64,000 nucleotides of DNA from an uncultured bacterium (GTDB lineage Bacteria > Desulfobacterota > Desulfovibrionia > Desulfovibrionales > Desulfovibrionaceae): assembly GCA_905214305.1 (NCBI GenBank), contig CAJMLK010000005.1, positions 19,415 through 83,414 on the forward strand. Direction: 5' to 3'. Positions 33,503-43,436 of this stretch are shown here, in pieces (position 1 is the first letter of the stretch; each line of letters opens with the position of its first letter). Under the pieces are notes generated by a model. The model was not told the origin of the DNA and made no database searches. It saw only the letters and a program-made list of their open reading frames with translations. Both the position numbers and the translations under genes were made by a program.

Positions 33503-34417
33503 CTAGGCATGCGTTGATGCCAGGGCCTCCAGGCTGCTGTCGCAGGCGCTGGCGATGGTATCCGCCAGTTCGAGGAAAGCGGTTTTGGCCGGGCTTTCCG
33601 CTTCCAGATAGACCACCGGAACTCCGCGATCTGCGGCGACCACAGTGGTGGGATCCAGAGGGACGGCCCCAAGAAACTTGAGTCCATAGCGATGGGCAAG
33701 CTCCTTGCCGCCGCCTTTTTTGAAAAGATCAATTTCTTCATGGCAATGCGGGCATACAAGGCCGCTCATGTTCTCCACCACGCCAAGCACGTTGGAATTG
33801 GTGTACTGAAGAAAATTGATGGCCTTGCGTACGTCTGCCAGAGAAATTTCCTGCGGCGTGGTCACGACCACACAAAGCGCATCGGGAATGGCCTGCATGA
33901 CGGTCATATGCTCATCGCCCGTGCCGGGAGGCGAGTCGATAAGCAGAAAATCAAGGTCGCCCCATTTTACGTCCGAAATGAACTGTCTGATGGCGGCGGT
34001 TTTTTTGGGGCCTCGCCACAGGATGGCCTGATCCTTGTCCTGAAGCAGGGAATCCATGGAGATGACCGACAGGTTTTCGTCATAGGCCGCAGGCAGCATG
34101 AGCTCGCCACCGGGATCCATTTCTACCGTGCTTGTGAGGCCCAGCAGGTTGGGCACGCTGGGGCCGTGCAGGTCCACATCAAGAATGCCCACCTTGAAGC
34201 CGCGCCGGGCCAGAGCCGCAGCCGTATTGACCGTAACGGAGCTTTTGCCCACCCCGCCCTTGCCGCTCATGACAAAAAGCTTGTGCCGGATATGCCCGAG
34301 CCTGTCGGCGATGACTTTGTCCTGCCGGGCTACAGGGTCGGTGCATTGTCCGTCTCCACCCTTGCCCGTTGCGCTTGGACAGGATGAAGATGAGGAACAG
34401 GAAGAACAGGAAGCCAT
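33503..34417 (-). CDS. Mrp/NBP35-family Fe-S cluster carrier ATPase
   Basis: A 304-residue P-loop ATPase that carries iron-sulfur clusters to target proteins. The N-terminus is unusually Cys/Ser-rich (CSSCSSSSSCPS, residues 3-14), similar to NBP35-type N-terminal cluster sites. The deviant Walker A SGKGGVGKS is at about residue 51. DSPPGTGDEH and the cluster-binding CPHC (about 225-228) follow. AAGGAG precedes ATG 34417. It sits 34 bases downstream of pcm, so the two may be co-transcribed. Confidence 0.92.
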   Translation of the reverse strand: MASCSSCSSSSSCPSATGKGGDGQCTDPVARQDKVIADRLGHIRHKLFVMSGKGGVGKSSVTVNTAAALARRGFKVGILDVDLHGPSVPNLLGLTSTVEMDPGGELMLPAAYDENLSVISMDSLLQDKDQAILWRGPKKTAAIRQFISDVKWGDLDFLLIDSPPGTGDEHMTVMQAIPDALCVVVTTPQEISLADVRKAINFLQYTNSNVLGVVENMSGLVCPHCHEEIDLFKKGGGKELAHRYGLKFLGAVPLDPTTVVAADRGVPVVYLEAESPAKTAFLELADTIASACDSSLEALASTHA

Positions 34418-34451
34418 GACATCTCCTTGTTGTTGATGGCGAGAGGCCGTG

Positions 34452-35147
34452 CTACCAGCCGTGGTCGCCCACCAGGTCCACAAAAATAGCGGGGCCGAGG
34501 TCTTCCCCGATCATGCGGCCCTGCGCCTTGCGGAAGCGCATGAGCCGCTGTGCGCGGGGGCGGGGTCCCACGGGTATAAGCAGAATGCCGCCCTCGTCCA
34601 GCTGGTCTGTCAGGGGGCGTGGCACTTCCGGCCCGCCCGCCGTGACGATGATTCGATCAAAGGGGGCGGCCTCAGGCATGCCCAGCGTACCGTCCCTTCG
34701 CTGCATGTGTATGCCGCGCAGGCCCAGTTGTCCCAGGAGGGCTCCTGTGCTCTGGTACAGCTCGCGCAAGCGCTCCACTGTGAAAACGGTGCAGCCCATA
34801 GTTGCCAGCACCGCGGCCTGATAGCCCGAGCCCGTGCCGATTTCCAGTACACGCATGCCGCGGCGTACTTCAAGCATCTGGCTCATCAGGGCAACCACAT
34901 AGGGCTGCGAAATGGTCTGGCCGTAACCAATGGGCAGCGGTGTGTCCTCATATGCCTGGGCGCGCAGAGCTTCCTGCACAAACAGGTGACGCGGCACGGC
35001 GCTCATGGCGGCCAGTACCTCGGCATCATTTATGCCTCTGGCTTCAAGTTGTTCACGCACCATGCGCCGCCGCAGGCGTTTGGGATCCACCACGGGGCTG
35101 CTTGTACGTTGCGGCGCTCTTGGGCCTGTGTGTCTGGCGTTTTGCAT
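34452..35147 (-). CDS. pcm: Protein-L-isoaspartate O-methyltransferase
   Basis: A 231-residue SAM-dependent enzyme that starts repair of isoaspartyl residues. Motif I VLEIGTGSGYQAAVLA (about 96-111), the preceding IGYGQTISQPYVVA typical of PCMT, and GTLGMPEAAPFDRIIVTAG are present. The start is uncertain: ATG 35147 has only a weak binding site, TTG 35180 is in frame, and MVREQLEARG about 28 codons downstream would give the commonest family length. Confidence 0.92.
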   Translation of the reverse strand: MQNARHTGPRAPQRTSSPVVDPKRLRRRMVREQLEARGINDAEVLAAMSAVPRHLFVQEALRAQAYEDTPLPIGYGQTISQPYVVALMSQMLEVRRGMRVLEIGTGSGYQAAVLATMGCTVFTVERLRELYQSTGALLGQLGLRGIHMQRRDGTLGMPEAAPFDRIIVTAGGPEVPRPLTDQLDEGGILLIPVGPRPRAQRLMRFRKAQGRMIGEDLGPAIFVDLVGDHGW

Positions 35148-35289
35148 ACTGCGGAAGTGAAAACAGATTTTGGGCGTCAAGTCAATGTGCCCTGCGGCTT
35201 TAACGGGACGCTATAAAAGTTCCAGACTTTTCCTTGAAAATTGGCTTTCTTTATGCAAGGCTTTGACGGAGTTTAATGAGGAGCCTGTA

Positions 35290-36615
35290 ATGCAAAGAAA
35301 AAGTATGTTTTCATCGGTCTTGGGTATTCTGGTGGTCGCCGCTCTTGGTGTAGGCGGCTACACATTTTTTAAGGACCTTGACGGCCCTGTTATTGATGTT
35401 TCGCCCAATACCGGCAGAGTTTCCCCCGCCAGCGTGCTCAAAATCAGCATGAAGGATCCTTCAGGAATTCGTTCTGTTACAGTTGGCGTTCGAAAGAATA
35501 ACGTACTTAACGTTATTTTCAACAAACATTTTGATCAATATCTGCCCGAACGCACTGTTGACGTTCCGCTGAAAGACGCCAACCTGCGTGAAGGCGCCTT
35601 TGACCTTGAGATACGCGCAACGGACGGTTCTCTGGCCGGATTCGGTCAGGGCAATACCCGTACTGTGCAGCTTCCCATGCGTCTGGACACGCAACCCCCG
35701 CGCATATCTGTCAAAACCCTGCCCCCCAATGTGCGGCGTGGCGGCGCGGCTGTCGTTCGCTATACGGTTGACGAAGACGTCACCAACAGCGGCGTGCTGG
35801 TGGCCGGTTACTTTGTGCCGGGCTACCTGCAGAAAGACGGAAGCTATATCTGCTTTTTCCCTTATCCCTACACGATGACCGCCAAGGACTACAAGAACAG
35901 CGTGGAGATAACGGCCACCGACCTTGCGGGCAACGTCACCAAGAACCGTCTGACGGTCATGGCCTTTGAGCGCACCTTTAAAAGCGACAGCCTTGAACTG
36001 AGCGACGACTTTTTGCTGAACGTGGAAAACAAGCTGCGCCACCTTGCGCCCAACGCCGCCAATCCGCTGGAGTGCTACCTGTATATCAACAATCAGGTGC
36101 GTGCGGCCAATGTGGAAGACCTGCGCAACATCAGCAGGGACACGGCTTCTGCCATGCTTTGGAGCGGCGTTTTCCAGCGCATGCCCCGCTCCGCTCCGCG
36201 CGCCGGTTTTGCAGACCACCGTTTTTATCACTATCAGGGCAAGCTCGTGGGCGAATCATACCATCTGGGCTTTGACCTTGCCTCTGTGCGCAACGACGAT
36301 GTGCCTGCCGCCAACAGCGGGCGTGTGATATTCAGCGGCGATCTGGGCATTTATGGCAATCTTGTGGTTATTGACCACGGTCTTGGGCTGATGTCCCTCT
36401 ACTCGCATCTCAATGACTCGATGGTCAACGCGGGCGATGTGGTACAAAAAGGCCAGACCATAGGGCATACAGGAACCACCGGCCTCGCTTTTGGCGACCA
36501 CCTGCATTTTGGCATCATGGTGGGCGGCGTTGAGGTTACCCCCCTTGAATGGCTTGACCCCAAATGGATTCGCGACAATATCACCAGCCGCCTTGAGGCG
36601 TCCGTGGCCCAATAA
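35290..36615 (+). CDS. Membrane-anchored M23 family metallopeptidase
   Basis: A 441-residue envelope protein. A single N-terminal helix (about 7-26) anchors it. About 270 residues of beta-rich sequence with Ig-like character follow (DTQPPRISVKTLPPN, ITATDLAGNVTKNRL). The C-terminal LytM/M23 domain has its zinc site in HLGFDLAS (about 325) and HLHF (about 403), so the catalytic residues look intact. It probably cuts peptidoglycan cross-links or activates amidases. GAGGAG precedes ATG 35290. A terminator follows at 36638. Confidence 0.92.
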   Translation: MQRKSMFSSVLGILVVAALGVGGYTFFKDLDGPVIDVSPNTGRVSPASVLKISMKDPSGIRSVTVGVRKNNVLNVIFNKHFDQYLPERTVDVPLKDANLREGAFDLEIRATDGSLAGFGQGNTRTVQLPMRLDTQPPRISVKTLPPNVRRGGAAVVRYTVDEDVTNSGVLVAGYFVPGYLQKDGSYICFFPYPYTMTAKDYKNSVEITATDLAGNVTKNRLTVMAFERTFKSDSLELSDDFLLNVENKLRHLAPNAANPLECYLYINNQVRAANVEDLRNISRDTASAMLWSGVFQRMPRSAPRAGFADHRFYHYQGKLVGESYHLGFDLASVRNDDVPAANSGRVIFSGDLGIYGNLVVIDHGLGLMSLYSHLNDSMVNAGDVVQKGQTIGHTGTTGLAFGDHLHFGIMVGGVEVTPLEWLDPKWIRDNITSRLEASVAQ

Positions 36616-36637
36616 AAATCGCCACGGCAATGTTTGC

Positions 36638-36695
36638 GCCGTGCCTTTTGCGTTGGACCCGGTACTCCGGTTCATGCAGGAGGCACGGCTTTTTT
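36638..36695 (+). terminator. Terminator downstream of the M23 gene
   Basis: Outer stem GCCGTGCC with GGCACGGC enclosing a smaller CCGG-TACT-CCGG hairpin, followed by six T on the plus strand. Confidence 0.7.
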
Positions 36696-36848
36696 ATGGC
36701 AACCGGGGGCTTGTATTTAACACCGCTTGCAGTATATCTTAAGTGTATAGCTGGAAAATATCACGGCTTTTCCATAATCAGGAATTTTCCTTATGATAGG
36801 CTCGATTCGTCTACTCCCACTAACACACAGAAATGTGAGGACTTACCT

Positions 36849-39800
36849 GTGTCTCCACATCCTGCGGCATTTCTTGGTCTGGACATAGGTTCCACCACCG
36901 TCAAGCTGGCACTTCTGGACGCCGAGGGAGTGGTTATTGAAACCATGTACCGTCGTCACGGAACCGCTGTCAGAGCCACTTTGTCTGCTCTTCTGGATGA
37001 ACTGGCGCAAAAATATCCCTTATTGCCCGTGCGTTGTGCCATCACCGGTTCGGGCGCGCTGGATCTTGGCGAAGCGCTTGGTCTGCCTTTTGTGCAGGAA
37101 CTGCTTGCCACGGCGCGAGCCGTTTCTGCCGCTGCCCCGCATACCAGCGTGGCTGTGGAGCTGGGGGGCGAAGACGCCAAGCTGCTCTACCTTGGGCAGG
37201 ACGTGGAACTGCGCATGAATGAATCCTGTGCGGGCGGCACGGGCGCTTTTATAGACCAGATGGCCCGCCTGCTCAGTACGGATGCGCAGGGCCTCAACGA
37301 ACTGGCTTCCCGCCACACCACCCTTTACCCCATTGCATCACGCTGCGGTGTTTTCGCCAAGACGGATATTGTTCCCCTGCTGAACGGCGGGGTGGCCCGC
37401 GAAGATATTGCCGCGTCCATTTTTCAGGCTGTGGTTGAACAGACCATCGGTGGTCTGGCCTGTGGTCGCCCCATAGAGGGAACCGTGGCGTTTCTTGGGG
37501 GGCCGCTGCATTTTTTGCCGCAGTTGAAAGCTCTTTTCATCAAGGCCCTGAGCCTTGGCGAAGAAGAAATTGCCCATCTGCCACACGCCCAATGCGCCGC
37601 TGCACACGGGGCAGCCCTGTGCGTAGCGGGCATGCAGGCGGAAATGCCATTGGTGCGCCTGGACGCTCTGGCCGGGCAGGCCCGCAGCCTGTCGCGCGAG
37701 CGGGCCAGCCCGCTGACCAAGGCCCTGCCCCGCTTTTTTGCCCACCCGGATGAATACGAAACCTTCAAAAAACGCCATTCTGACGACAGGCTGCCCAGAG
37801 CAGCTCTCAGCGAAGCCCAGGGGCCTTTATATCTCGGCCTTGACCTGGGTTCCACCACAGTCAAAGCCGCCCTTATGGACAGTCAGCAGCGCCTGCTGGC
37901 GTCATGCTATGTCTCCAATGGCGGTAACCCCCTGCAGGTTCTTTTGCCGCCCCTGGCAGACATGCTTGAGCAGATTCCGCCGCAGGCATGGCTTGCGGGT
38001 GCTGCAGCCACAGGCTATGGCGCCCAGCTTGCCGAAGCGGCCCTGAAGCTCGACTGCGTGACCGTTGAAACTCTGGCGCACTTCAAGGCCGCTCACCGCA
38101 TTGTTCCGGAAGTCAGCTATGTCATTGACATCGGCGGGCAGGACATGAAGTGCCTCAAGGCAGAAAACGGCGTCATTACCAGTGTGAGCCTCAACGAAGC
38201 CTGTTCCGCCGGCTGCGGAGCTTTTCTTGAAAGCTTTGCCATCGGCCTCGGCATGGACATGGACGCATTTGTGCGGGCCGCCCTTTATGCCGAACATCCG
38301 GCTGATCTGGGATCGCGCTGCACGGTGTTCATGAATTCCAAGGTCACTCAGGCGCAAAAAGAGGGCATGAAGGCCGCCGATATTGCCGCGGGCCTGTGCT
38401 ATTCCGTGGTGCGTAATGCTCTGGACAAAGTCCTGCGCATAAAAAATGTGGACGAACTGGGACAGCATGTGGTGGTGCAGGGCGGATCGTTCCTCAATGA
38501 TGCCCTGCTCTGCGCCATGGAGCGTACCCTGGGGCATCATGTACACCGTCCGGTGTCTTCCGGGCTTATGGGGGCGTACGGCGCTGCCCTGACGGCCCTT
38601 GAAGCGCGACCGGCCCAGGAGGAGCATCGGTCGCCCATAACGGCTGAACGCATACGCGGCCTCGAGATGCGCAGCCGCAGCTTTCGCTGCCGCGATTGCG
38701 GCAACAACTGCCTTCTTACGGAAACCCGTTTCTCGCATGGCGAGCGGCATTTTTCGGGCAATCGTTGCGACAGGTTCGCCAACAGCGGCACGAAGAAAGC
38801 TGAAAAAGCTCCCAATATTTATGACTGGAAATACCGTCGGCTGTTCAACTACACGCCCTTGCCCGTGGAAAACGCCCCGCGAGGTGTTCTGGGCATCCCG
38901 CGCGTGCTCACAATCTATTCGCACTACCCTTTCTGGTTCACTCTGTTTACGGAACTGGGCTTCCGGGTTGAGCTTTCCCCACCCACAAATCGTGCCCTGT
39001 TCGCCCGTGGGCTGGCCTCCGTACCTTCGCAGAGTGTCTGCTACCCGGCCAAGCTGGCGCACGGGCATGTGCTCGCTCTCATCGAGGCAGGTGCAAAGCG
39101 CATTTTTCTGCCATGCATCCCCCGTGAAGCCAAAGAGTTCGACGAGATGTGCGATGCGTTTTCATGCCCTGTTGCCTGCGGATATCCTCAGGTTGTGCGA
39201 GAAAATCTGCCCGAACTTGCCGCAGGCAAGGTCGTCATGCACACTCCCTTTGTCAATCTCAACCACACCGGCTCTCTTGTCCGTAACATCTGCCATGAGA
39301 TGGACCTGCCCAGAGGGGAAGTGCGCGCGGCCATAAAAGCCGCGCGGTGCGAGCAGGAGCATTACCTGAGCGAGCTTCGCAACGAGGCGAAAAAGCTGTA
39401 CAACGCAACAAGCCGTCAGGGAGGAGCGCTGGTTGTGCTGGCGGGCCGCCCCTATCATGCCGACCCCCAGGTGCATCATGGCCTGCCGGACTTCATAGCC
39501 TCGCTTGGAGCCACGGTTTTGAGCGAAGACTGTTTGCCCCGGACATGGCTGCAGAAAATGTCTGTTCCCGGCCTGCGCGTGCGAAACCAGTGGACGTACC
39601 CCGCGCGCCTCTATCGGGCCGCTGCCTGGGTGGGGCAGGCTGCACACGGCAATGCCCGCATCGAGCTTGTTCAGCTTACGTCATTCGGCTGCGGGCTTGA
39701 TGCCATCACATCAGATCAGGTACGTGAACAGTTGCAGGAATGCGGCAAGCTCTACACCCTGATTAAAATGGATGAGGGCAACGCGCTGGCTTCAGCGCGC

Positions 39801-41183
39801 ATCCGCATCCGTTCACTGCTGGCCGTGGCCCAGAAACGCGGAGAAAAAGCCGTTGTCCACGCGCAACCCCCGCCTCCTGCTGTCTTTACCAGAAAAGATG
39901 CCCAGTCACGGCTTATTCTTGTGCCGCAGATGGCCCCACTGCATTTTTCGCTGATCACGGAAGGTGTCGCGGGCAGCGGGCACAGCATCAGACTGCTGCC
40001 CCATGTCAGCCCTGAGGCCATCAGTCTTGGTCAGGCATATGTAAACAACGATGCCTGCTATCCGGCCATTGTCGCCATAGGCCAGTTGCTGCATGCCCTG
40101 CAGAGTGGTGAATATGACCCGCAGCGCGTGGCGCTTTTGCTCTCGCAAACCTGCGGTCCCTGCCGTGCCAGCAACTATCCTGCCCTGCTGCGCAAGGCTT
40201 TGCTGGAATGCGGCCTTGATTCCATCCCCATCCTCACCCTGAGCACCGCGGGAACAGAAGGGCATCCCGGTTTTCGGCCCGGTCGCGACATGCTCCACCG
40301 CATGCTGCTCGGCATGCTTGGTGGCGACATGCTGCAACGCCTCTCACTTTTTACACAGACCTATGAACGGCACGCCGGTGACACGGAAGACAGGACAGCC
40401 CATTGGCTGCGCGTGCTTTCTCCCATTGTAAGACAGGGCGATGACAGGGCGTTCCGCCACAGCATGCAACGCCTTGTGCGTGACTTCGAGCAGATAGGGC
40501 TGGATTCGGAACGCCGCCCGCGCATTGCCGTTGTGGGGGAAATTCTGCTGACCTACCATCCGGACGCCAATCGGCATATTGTTGACATTATCCGTCAGGA
40601 AGGCGGTGAACCGCTGTTGCCGGACATTACAAACTTCATGCTTTATTGCCTGCGGGACTCCATATACGACTGGCAACGTCAGGGCGGCAGCGCTCTGGGG
40701 GCTCTCGGCAGCGCTTTGATAATCAGAAAGGTGGAAAGCCTGCGCAAAAGCATGCGACAGGCCCTTGAACGCTCACCTCTGGCAGACAGGGTCATGCCGG
40801 TGGCCCATGTGGATACCCTGGCCCGCATGGGTGAAACCATGCTTTCGCTGGGGAACGCCGCAGGAGAAGGCTGGCTTTTGCCTGCAGAAATGCTGGAATT
40901 TCTCAATCATGGCGCAAAGGACATCCTTTGCCTGCAGCCCTTCGGTTGCCTGCCCAACCATGTGGTGGGTCGCGGGATATTCAAAACCGTACGGCGGGCA
41001 GCCCCTCAGGCCAATATCATGGCCATTGACTATGATCCCGGCAGCAGTGAAGCCAATCAGCTGAACCGTATTCGTCTTTTCATGGCTATCGCCAGAGAAA
41101 TGGCGCGGGAACAAGGAATCTTGCGGCTTGGTGACCTTCAGGACCAGTCGGATTTTGCAAAAAAACTCTGTGGCGTGACGTAG
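36849..41183 (+). CDS. Large fused acyl-CoA dehydratase activase (BcrAD/HgdC type) with HgdB-like C-terminal part
   Basis: A 1444-residue protein. Two ASKHA ATPase domains are in tandem, beginning FLGLDIGSTTVK (about residue 8) and YLGLDLGSTTVK (about 326). Each keeps the two cysteines that hold a bridging [4Fe-4S] cluster in 2-hydroxyglutaryl-CoA dehydratase activator: NESCAGGTGAF (Cys127) with SRCGVF (Cys166), and NEACSAGCGAF with SRCTVF. The remaining 850 or so residues match the DUF2229/HgdB-like region, with CRDCGNNC and QTCGPCRASNYP. By analogy it drives low-potential electron transfer at ATP cost; the acceptor is unknown. GTG 36849 has GAGG eight bases upstream. Confidence 0.9.
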   Translation: MSPHPAAFLGLDIGSTTVKLALLDAEGVVIETMYRRHGTAVRATLSALLDELAQKYPLLPVRCAITGSGALDLGEALGLPFVQELLATARAVSAAAPHTSVAVELGGEDAKLLYLGQDVELRMNESCAGGTGAFIDQMARLLSTDAQGLNELASRHTTLYPIASRCGVFAKTDIVPLLNGGVAREDIAASIFQAVVEQTIGGLACGRPIEGTVAFLGGPLHFLPQLKALFIKALSLGEEEIAHLPHAQCAAAHGAALCVAGMQAEMPLVRLDALAGQARSLSRERASPLTKALPRFFAHPDEYETFKKRHSDDRLPRAALSEAQGPLYLGLDLGSTTVKAALMDSQQRLLASCYVSNGGNPLQVLLPPLADMLEQIPPQAWLAGAAATGYGAQLAEAALKLDCVTVETLAHFKAAHRIVPEVSYVIDIGGQDMKCLKAENGVITSVSLNEACSAGCGAFLESFAIGLGMDMDAFVRAALYAEHPADLGSRCTVFMNSKVTQAQKEGMKAADIAAGLCYSVVRNALDKVLRIKNVDELGQHVVVQGGSFLNDALLCAMERTLGHHVHRPVSSGLMGAYGAALTALEARPAQEEHRSPITAERIRGLEMRSRSFRCRDCGNNCLLTETRFSHGERHFSGNRCDRFANSGTKKAEKAPNIYDWKYRRLFNYTPLPVENAPRGVLGIPRVLTIYSHYPFWFTLFTELGFRVELSPPTNRALFARGLASVPSQSVCYPAKLAHGHVLALIEAGAKRIFLPCIPREAKEFDEMCDAFSCPVACGYPQVVRENLPELAAGKVVMHTPFVNLNHTGSLVRNICHEMDLPRGEVRAAIKAARCEQEHYLSELRNEAKKLYNATSRQGGALVVLAGRPYHADPQVHHGLPDFIASLGATVLSEDCLPRTWLQKMSVPGLRVRNQWTYPARLYRAAAWVGQAAHGNARIELVQLTSFGCGLDAITSDQVREQLQECGKLYTLIKMDEGNALASARIRIRSLLAVAQKRGEKAVVHAQPPPPAVFTRKDAQSRLILVPQMAPLHFSLITEGVAGSGHSIRLLPHVSPEAISLGQAYVNNDACYPAIVAIGQLLHALQSGEYDPQRVALLLSQTCGPCRASNYPALLRKALLECGLDSIPILTLSTAGTEGHPGFRPGRDMLHRMLLGMLGGDMLQRLSLFTQTYERHAGDTEDRTAHWLRVLSPIVRQGDDRAFRHSMQRLVRDFEQIGLDSERRPRIAVVGEILLTYHPDANRHIVDIIRQEGGEPLLPDITNFMLYCLRDSIYDWQRQGGSALGALGSALIIRKVESLRKSMRQALERSPLADRVMPVAHVDTLARMGETMLSLGNAAGEGWLLPAEMLEFLNHGAKDILCLQPFGCLPNHVVGRGIFKTVRRAAPQANIMAIDYDPGSSEANQLNRIRLFMAIAREMAREQGILRLGDLQDQSDFAKKLCGVT

Positions 41184-41328
41184 GCTGTTTTGTGGAGTGA
41201 CGCAGGCTGTTTTCAGATACAAACCACCGGCAGCCCCGCGCTGCCCCGGCCGGATTGCCGCAGCGTGCAGCGGACGCGGGGTGTCCGGCAGTGTGGCATG
41301 AAGAGCCGTTACTGGCGATCCGTTGCGG

Positions 41329-41377
41329 CAAAAAACACGGGTGAGAAGACAGCCCTCAGGCCATTTTCTCACCCGTG
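41329..41377 (-). terminator. Terminator downstream of the metal-binding protein gene
   Basis: CACGGGTGAGAA and its complement around a 16-base loop, with a run of T on the minus strand, 22 bases after the stop at 41400. It can also stop the convergent activase transcript. Confidence 0.75.
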
Positions 41378-41399
41378 AAATAGAACAGTATGGTGTGCG

Positions 41400-41693
41400 T
41401 TATTCGCGCGGGGGAAGTTCGCGGCCGCTCTCTTCAAGGCGCTGCAAAAACTTGTCGCGGCATTCGTAGCTGCAAAAACGATGGACGGTCTCCCCGTCAC
41501 GCACAGAAATATTGCCTTCAACAGAAACATACGTTCCGCACTCGGGGTCTTTGACCATCTCGCCTGCGGCAATCTTGCGTTCCATTTCGGCAGCGTTATC
41601 TTCTTTGTTTTCCTTTTTCTTTTTCAGCACATCATTGGCAAAAAGGCGGTAAAGGGCATAGCCCGCCAGAATAAGAATTAGCCACTTCCACAT
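41400..41693 (-). CDS. Small membrane-anchored protein with YHS/TRASH-like metal-binding domain
   Basis: A 97-residue protein. An N-terminal helix (about 3-18) is followed by a Lys/Glu stretch, then MVKDPECGTYVSVEG and HRFCSYECRDKFL. This is the Cys pattern of YHS-type treble-clef metal sites, in the arrangement of the PP0621 family. It may bind zinc, copper or iron; no role is known. It lies 110 bases downstream of folK on the same strand. Confidence 0.8.
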   Translation of the reverse strand: MWKWLILILAGYALYRLFANDVLKKKKENKEDNAAEMERKIAAGEMVKDPECGTYVSVEGNISVRDGETVHRFCSYECRDKFLQRLEESGRELPPRE

Positions 41694-41803
41694 CTGTCAT
41701 GCTCCTTAGGTCCGTGCAGGGCACGGGCGCGTACGGCTCTGGTGCGGCTTCCGGCAAGATTCATGAAAGCCGTGGGCAAGATTACCACAGGGCCTGTCTT
41801 CAG

Positions 41804-42328
41804 TCACTGAGAAATTCTCTGCCCGTCCTTTTTGTAGTGCAGTCGCGAAAGCCATTCTGAAGCGGGTACGCCGTCAATCACCGCATGGGGGGCAACATCA
41901 AGCAGCGGCACAAGGGCAAAGGCCCGCTGTGTCAGGCGGGGGTGCGGTACAAGACAGTGGGGGTCTTCGCTACGCTTTGCGCCAAACAACAGGAGGTCGG
42001 CGTCAATGGTGCGCGGCCCGAAGCGCAACGCCGGATCAGCACTGCGCACCCGCCCGAGCTCTGCCTCCATATCCAGCAGCGCATCCACAAGAGAACACGG
42101 CGTCCAGCAGGCATCGGGAAAAAGCTCGATCACCTGATTGAAAAACCATGACTGGTCGGTGTAGTCCTGCGGTTCGGTGCAATAGAGAGCCGATGCCGCC
42201 CCGATGCGCATGCGGGGCAATGCGGCCACCCTCTGCCGGGCGCGGGCCAGCATCTCTTTTGCGTCTGCACAGTTGGACCCAAGACACACGTACGCCCGCA
42301 GGCAATCTTCCGGCGAATTTTCAGACAT
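41804..42328 (-). CDS. folK: 2-amino-4-hydroxy-6-hydroxymethyldihydropteridine pyrophosphokinase
   Basis: A 174-residue folate enzyme that transfers pyrophosphate from ATP to the pterin. It shows AYVCLGSNCADA at the N-terminus, the substrate region SWFFNQVIEL, RFGPRTIDADLLLFG with the metal-binding Asp pair, and VPHPRLTQRAFALVPL. GGAGAGGA precedes ATG 42328; the frame is open to 42478. It is divergent from the Xer gene. Confidence 0.94.
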   Translation of the reverse strand: MSENSPEDCLRAYVCLGSNCADAKEMLARARQRVAALPRMRIGAASALYCTEPQDYTDQSWFFNQVIELFPDACWTPCSLVDALLDMEAELGRVRSADPALRFGPRTIDADLLLFGAKRSEDPHCLVPHPRLTQRAFALVPLLDVAPHAVIDGVPASEWLSRLHYKKDGQRISQ

Positions 42329-42503
42329 ATCCTCTCCCCTTTTGCAGGGATACCTGTTGCTTTTCACTTTTTGCAAAATCTGCCGGTGTGGATAGCACAG
42401 GCCCAGGAGGAACAAAAGCCGCGCACGGGCGTTATCGCACGCATACAGCTGTGGAATATGTAAAAAACTTGCCCGCACGGCACAAGGCGGCTAGCATGCT
42501 TGC

Positions 42504-43436
42504 ATGATCAAGCAAGACACGGCTCCATCCCTTCTTTGTCCGCTGGCCCCCCTGCTGCCGCTGTGGCAGGATTATCTGCTGGCCCAGCGGGGCTTATCGC
42601 CTCAGACAGTCGCTTCTTATGGGCAGGACCTTGAAAATTTTTTCCTCTTTCGTCAGGAGTTGGCCCAGGGCGAGGCAGCAGGGCAACAGCCCGATGAACA
42701 GGAAATTTTTCTTTATCTTGCATGGTTGCGTGCCCGGCAAAACACTGGGCGCACATTGGCACGCCGCCTTTCAGCCTTGCGGGCATTTTTTGACTTTGCC
42801 ATTCAGGAAAACGTCATAAAAAATAATCCGGCGCAATTGCTGGACAACCCCAGGCTGCCCCAGCACCTGCCTGAAGTGCTGAGCCGGGAAGAAATGGAAA
42901 CCCTGCTGGCACAGCCCGACATGCGCGACAGGGGCGGCCAGCGCGACCGCTGCATGCTTGAGCTGCTTTATGCCTCAGGCTTGCGGGTGTCTGAACTGTG
43001 TGACCTTTGCCTGCCCGATCTTGATCTGCAGCGCGGACTGGTGCGCGTTTTCGGCAAGGGGGCCAAAGAGCGTCTTGTACCGTTGCACGATCTTATGCAA
43101 GGCATGCTTGAAAACTATATCCGTGACTGGCGTCCGGCGTTTTCGCCCACCGGCAACCAGCTTTTTGTCAACCGGTCCGGCCGTGCCCTGACACGGCAAT
43201 ACATCTGGAAAATGGTAAAAAAATACGCTGTGGCGGCAGGCATACGCCGTCCGGTTTCACCGCATACCTTTCGCCACTCTTTTGCCACGCACCTGCTCGA
43301 AGGCGGCGCTGATCTGCGGGCAGTGCAGCTGCTGCTCGGGCATGCCGACATCAGCGCGACGGAAATATACACCCATGTGCAGGCAGAACGCCTGCGTGGC
43401 ATCCACCGCAAATTCCATCCCCGGAGCCAGATGTGA
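42504..43436 (+). CDS. xerD: Xer-type tyrosine recombinase
   Basis: A 310-residue site-specific recombinase that probably resolves chromosome dimers at dif. The SAM-like N-terminal domain covers about 18-115 and the catalytic domain about 130-305. The catalytic residues are present: Arg161 (GLRVSEL), Lys in GKGAKER, His254 and Arg257 (HTFRHSF), His280 (LLGHAD) and nucleophile Tyr289 (TEIYTH). XerC and XerD cannot be told apart here. Its stop overlaps the GTG of the next gene. There is no sign of an integron or phage setting. Confidence 0.93.
   Translation: MIKQDTAPSLLCPLAPLLPLWQDYLLAQRGLSPQTVASYGQDLENFFLFRQELAQGEAAGQQPDEQEIFLYLAWLRARQNTGRTLARRLSALRAFFDFAIQENVIKNNPAQLLDNPRLPQHLPEVLSREEMETLLAQPDMRDRGGQRDRCMLELLYASGLRVSELCDLCLPDLDLQRGLVRVFGKGAKERLVPLHDLMQGMLENYIRDWRPAFSPTGNQLFVNRSGRALTRQYIWKMVKKYAVAAGIRRPVSPHTFRHSFATHLLEGGADLRAVQLLLGHADISATEIYTHVQAERLRGIHRKFHPRSQM

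Noticed and set aside
42504..43436. Xer recombinase as a sign of an integrated element or integron
   Set aside because: Length and motifs are those of housekeeping XerC/XerD, and both sides are normal chromosomal genes with no attachment repeats or tRNA.
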